From Ruegeria spongiae (GTDB lineage: Bacteria > Pseudomonadota > Alphaproteobacteria > Rhodobacterales > Rhodobacteraceae), in the NCBI RefSeq assembly GCF_023502395.1, contig NZ_JAMFMB010000004.1:1-64000 (forward strand): a stretch of 64,000 bases of DNA. The letters are read 5' to 3'. Of the stretch, positions 63,322 through 64,000 are shown piece after piece. The notes under the pieces were generated by a model. The model searched no databases. It was not told where the DNA came from and saw nothing but the letters and a program-made list of their open reading frames with translations. The position numbers and the translations under genes were made by a program. How positions within the stretch are numbered: the stretch's first letter is position 1; each line of letters begins with the position of its first letter.

Positions 63322-64000
63322 GCTGACCGCCACCCGGCTTCGCGCAGCGCAGCGCCATAGGTGGGAGCCATGTTCATCTGCGTATCATAGCCTTTGCCCA
63401 GCAGCAGCTTGTGCAGTTTGGGCAGGTTATAGCAGGGCACATGCATGATCATGTGGTGTTCGAGGTGGTAATTGACCCAATAAGGCGCCACAAACAGCCG
63501 CGCCAATGGCCCGGCCAGCGTGGTGCGGACATTGCGGAACGGATCGTCGGATTGCTCGGTCGCGCCATGTTCAGCGATATTACGCACCCGCAAAACGAAC
63601 TGAAACCATGTGAGATAGGGCAGCAGCCAGAAGGCCAGCCCCCACCACCAGTCTCCAACCAGCCCCATGATCAGCATCACCCCCAGAAAGACGGGCACCG
63701 TGATCCAGAAATGCAGGGTCTGGAAGCTTTGGGCGAAATCCCCCTCGGCCGCTTCGATCGCCTCATGATCCCCGGCCATGCGCAGAGACATGACGATCTG
63801 CCCCACCAATTGCTTTACCCCGGTCTGCCCGGTCAGGTCCCGCGTGAATTTGCGCCGCATCGAGGCATGCGAGGTCGGGAATTTCGACGACAGCGGCAGG
63901 TCGGGGTCCTTGTCGGACTGGGTAAAGCGGTGATGGGTCAGGTGATAACGCCGATAAGCGCCAAGGTCAGCCAGGATAGGCCGCGCGCAGAGCCACGTGC
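63318..64000 (-). CDS. Fatty acid desaturase (5' end beyond the window)
   Basis: At least 227 residues of a membrane di-iron desaturase; the beginning is cut by the window edge. Two histidine boxes are visible: YHLTHHRF near the truncated start and YHLEHHMIMHVPCYNLPKLH near the C-terminus. Between them lie two hydrophobic helices (FWITVPVFLGVMLIMGLVGDWWWGLAFWLL). The coding frame runs through 64000, so an internal ATG at 63860 is not the start. The substrate could be an acyl chain or a carotenoid ring. Confidence 0.85.
   Translation of the reverse strand, partial: TWLCARPILADLGAYRRYHLTHHRFTQSDKDPDLPLSSKFPTSHASMRRKFTRDLTGQTGVKQLVGQIVMSLRMAGDHEAIEAAEGDFAQSFQTLHFWITVPVFLGVMLIMGLVGDWWWGLAFWLLPYLTWFQFVLRVRNIAEHGATEQSDDPFRNVRTTLAGPLARLFVAPYWVNYHLEHHMIMHVPCYNLPKLHKLLLGKGYDTQMNMAPTYGAALREAGWRSA

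Noticed and set aside
63318-63860. Desaturase gene starting at ATG 63860
   Set aside because: The frame continues to the window edge and includes a histidine box upstream of that ATG, so the gene is truncated by the window.

Overview
The window is chromosomal DNA from a GC-rich alphaproteobacterium, most likely a Rhodobacterales (Roseobacter-group) organism. This rests on several things seen together: a GlpVSTPQU-type glycerol ABC system, a membrane-bound ferritin (MbfA) gene behind an Irr-like box, the gpmI-envC-ctpA order, a DUF2794 gene beside NlpC/P60 and M17 peptidase genes, a TRAP transporter operon, and a ClpS/DacF neighbourhood. I see no rRNA, tRNA, CRISPR array, insertion sequence, phage or plasmid gene. 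Coding density is high, with many 4-bp stop/start overlaps.

Layout. 0.3-4.8 kb: an ankyrin/cytochrome c fusion and a four-gene operon of an exported FAD oxidase with three unrecognised membrane-associated proteins. 4.8-12.9 kb: EamA transporter, hydroxypyruvate isomerase, polA, a YrbL-like protein, a 59-residue zinc-finger protein, an orphan ABC ATPase, a DUF1203 gene with an apparent N-terminal frameshift, and a two-gene unit behind a perfect inverted repeat. 13-17 kb: gpmI-envC-ctpA with a strong terminator. 17-26 kb: a TPR protein with a conserved histidine motif, zapE, an MFS transporter, a hydrolase, an ornithine cyclodeaminase homologue, a HAD gene gutted by internal deletion, yaiI-like, S-formylglutathione hydrolase and an AEC transporter. 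26-30 kb: mbfA, a TetR regulator, a NYN-LOTUS protein and glutathione-dependent formaldehyde dehydrogenase.

30-35 kb: two large paralogous double-domain glycosyltransferases flank a SAM methyltransferase. 35-41 kb: a complete glycerol ABC importer whose two ATPases carry complementary defects. 41-46 kb: a BlaI/M56 peptidase pair, DUF2794, NlpC/P60, an M17 aminopeptidase and a conserved small protein. 46-57.6 kb: carbonic anhydrase, then a catabolic/uptake block (LysR, enolase-superfamily enzyme, MarR-like regulator, amino-acid oxidase, TRAP transporter with an embedded cupin, BASS-like transporter, PxpBCA-like 5-oxoprolinase). 57.6-64 kb: a D,D-carboxypeptidase with SPOR domain, HAD phosphatase, clpS, an RsmC-like methyltransferase, an SDR lacking the catalytic lysine, hemF, and a fatty-acid desaturase running off the edge.

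Working together: AdhC and FghA form the glutathione route from formaldehyde to formate. GlpV-GlpU import glycerol. The 46.7-57.6 kb block looks like a dedicated route for an imino acid or cyclic amino acid such as 5-oxoproline. That block is the best candidate for an under-described system here, but its substrate is inference.
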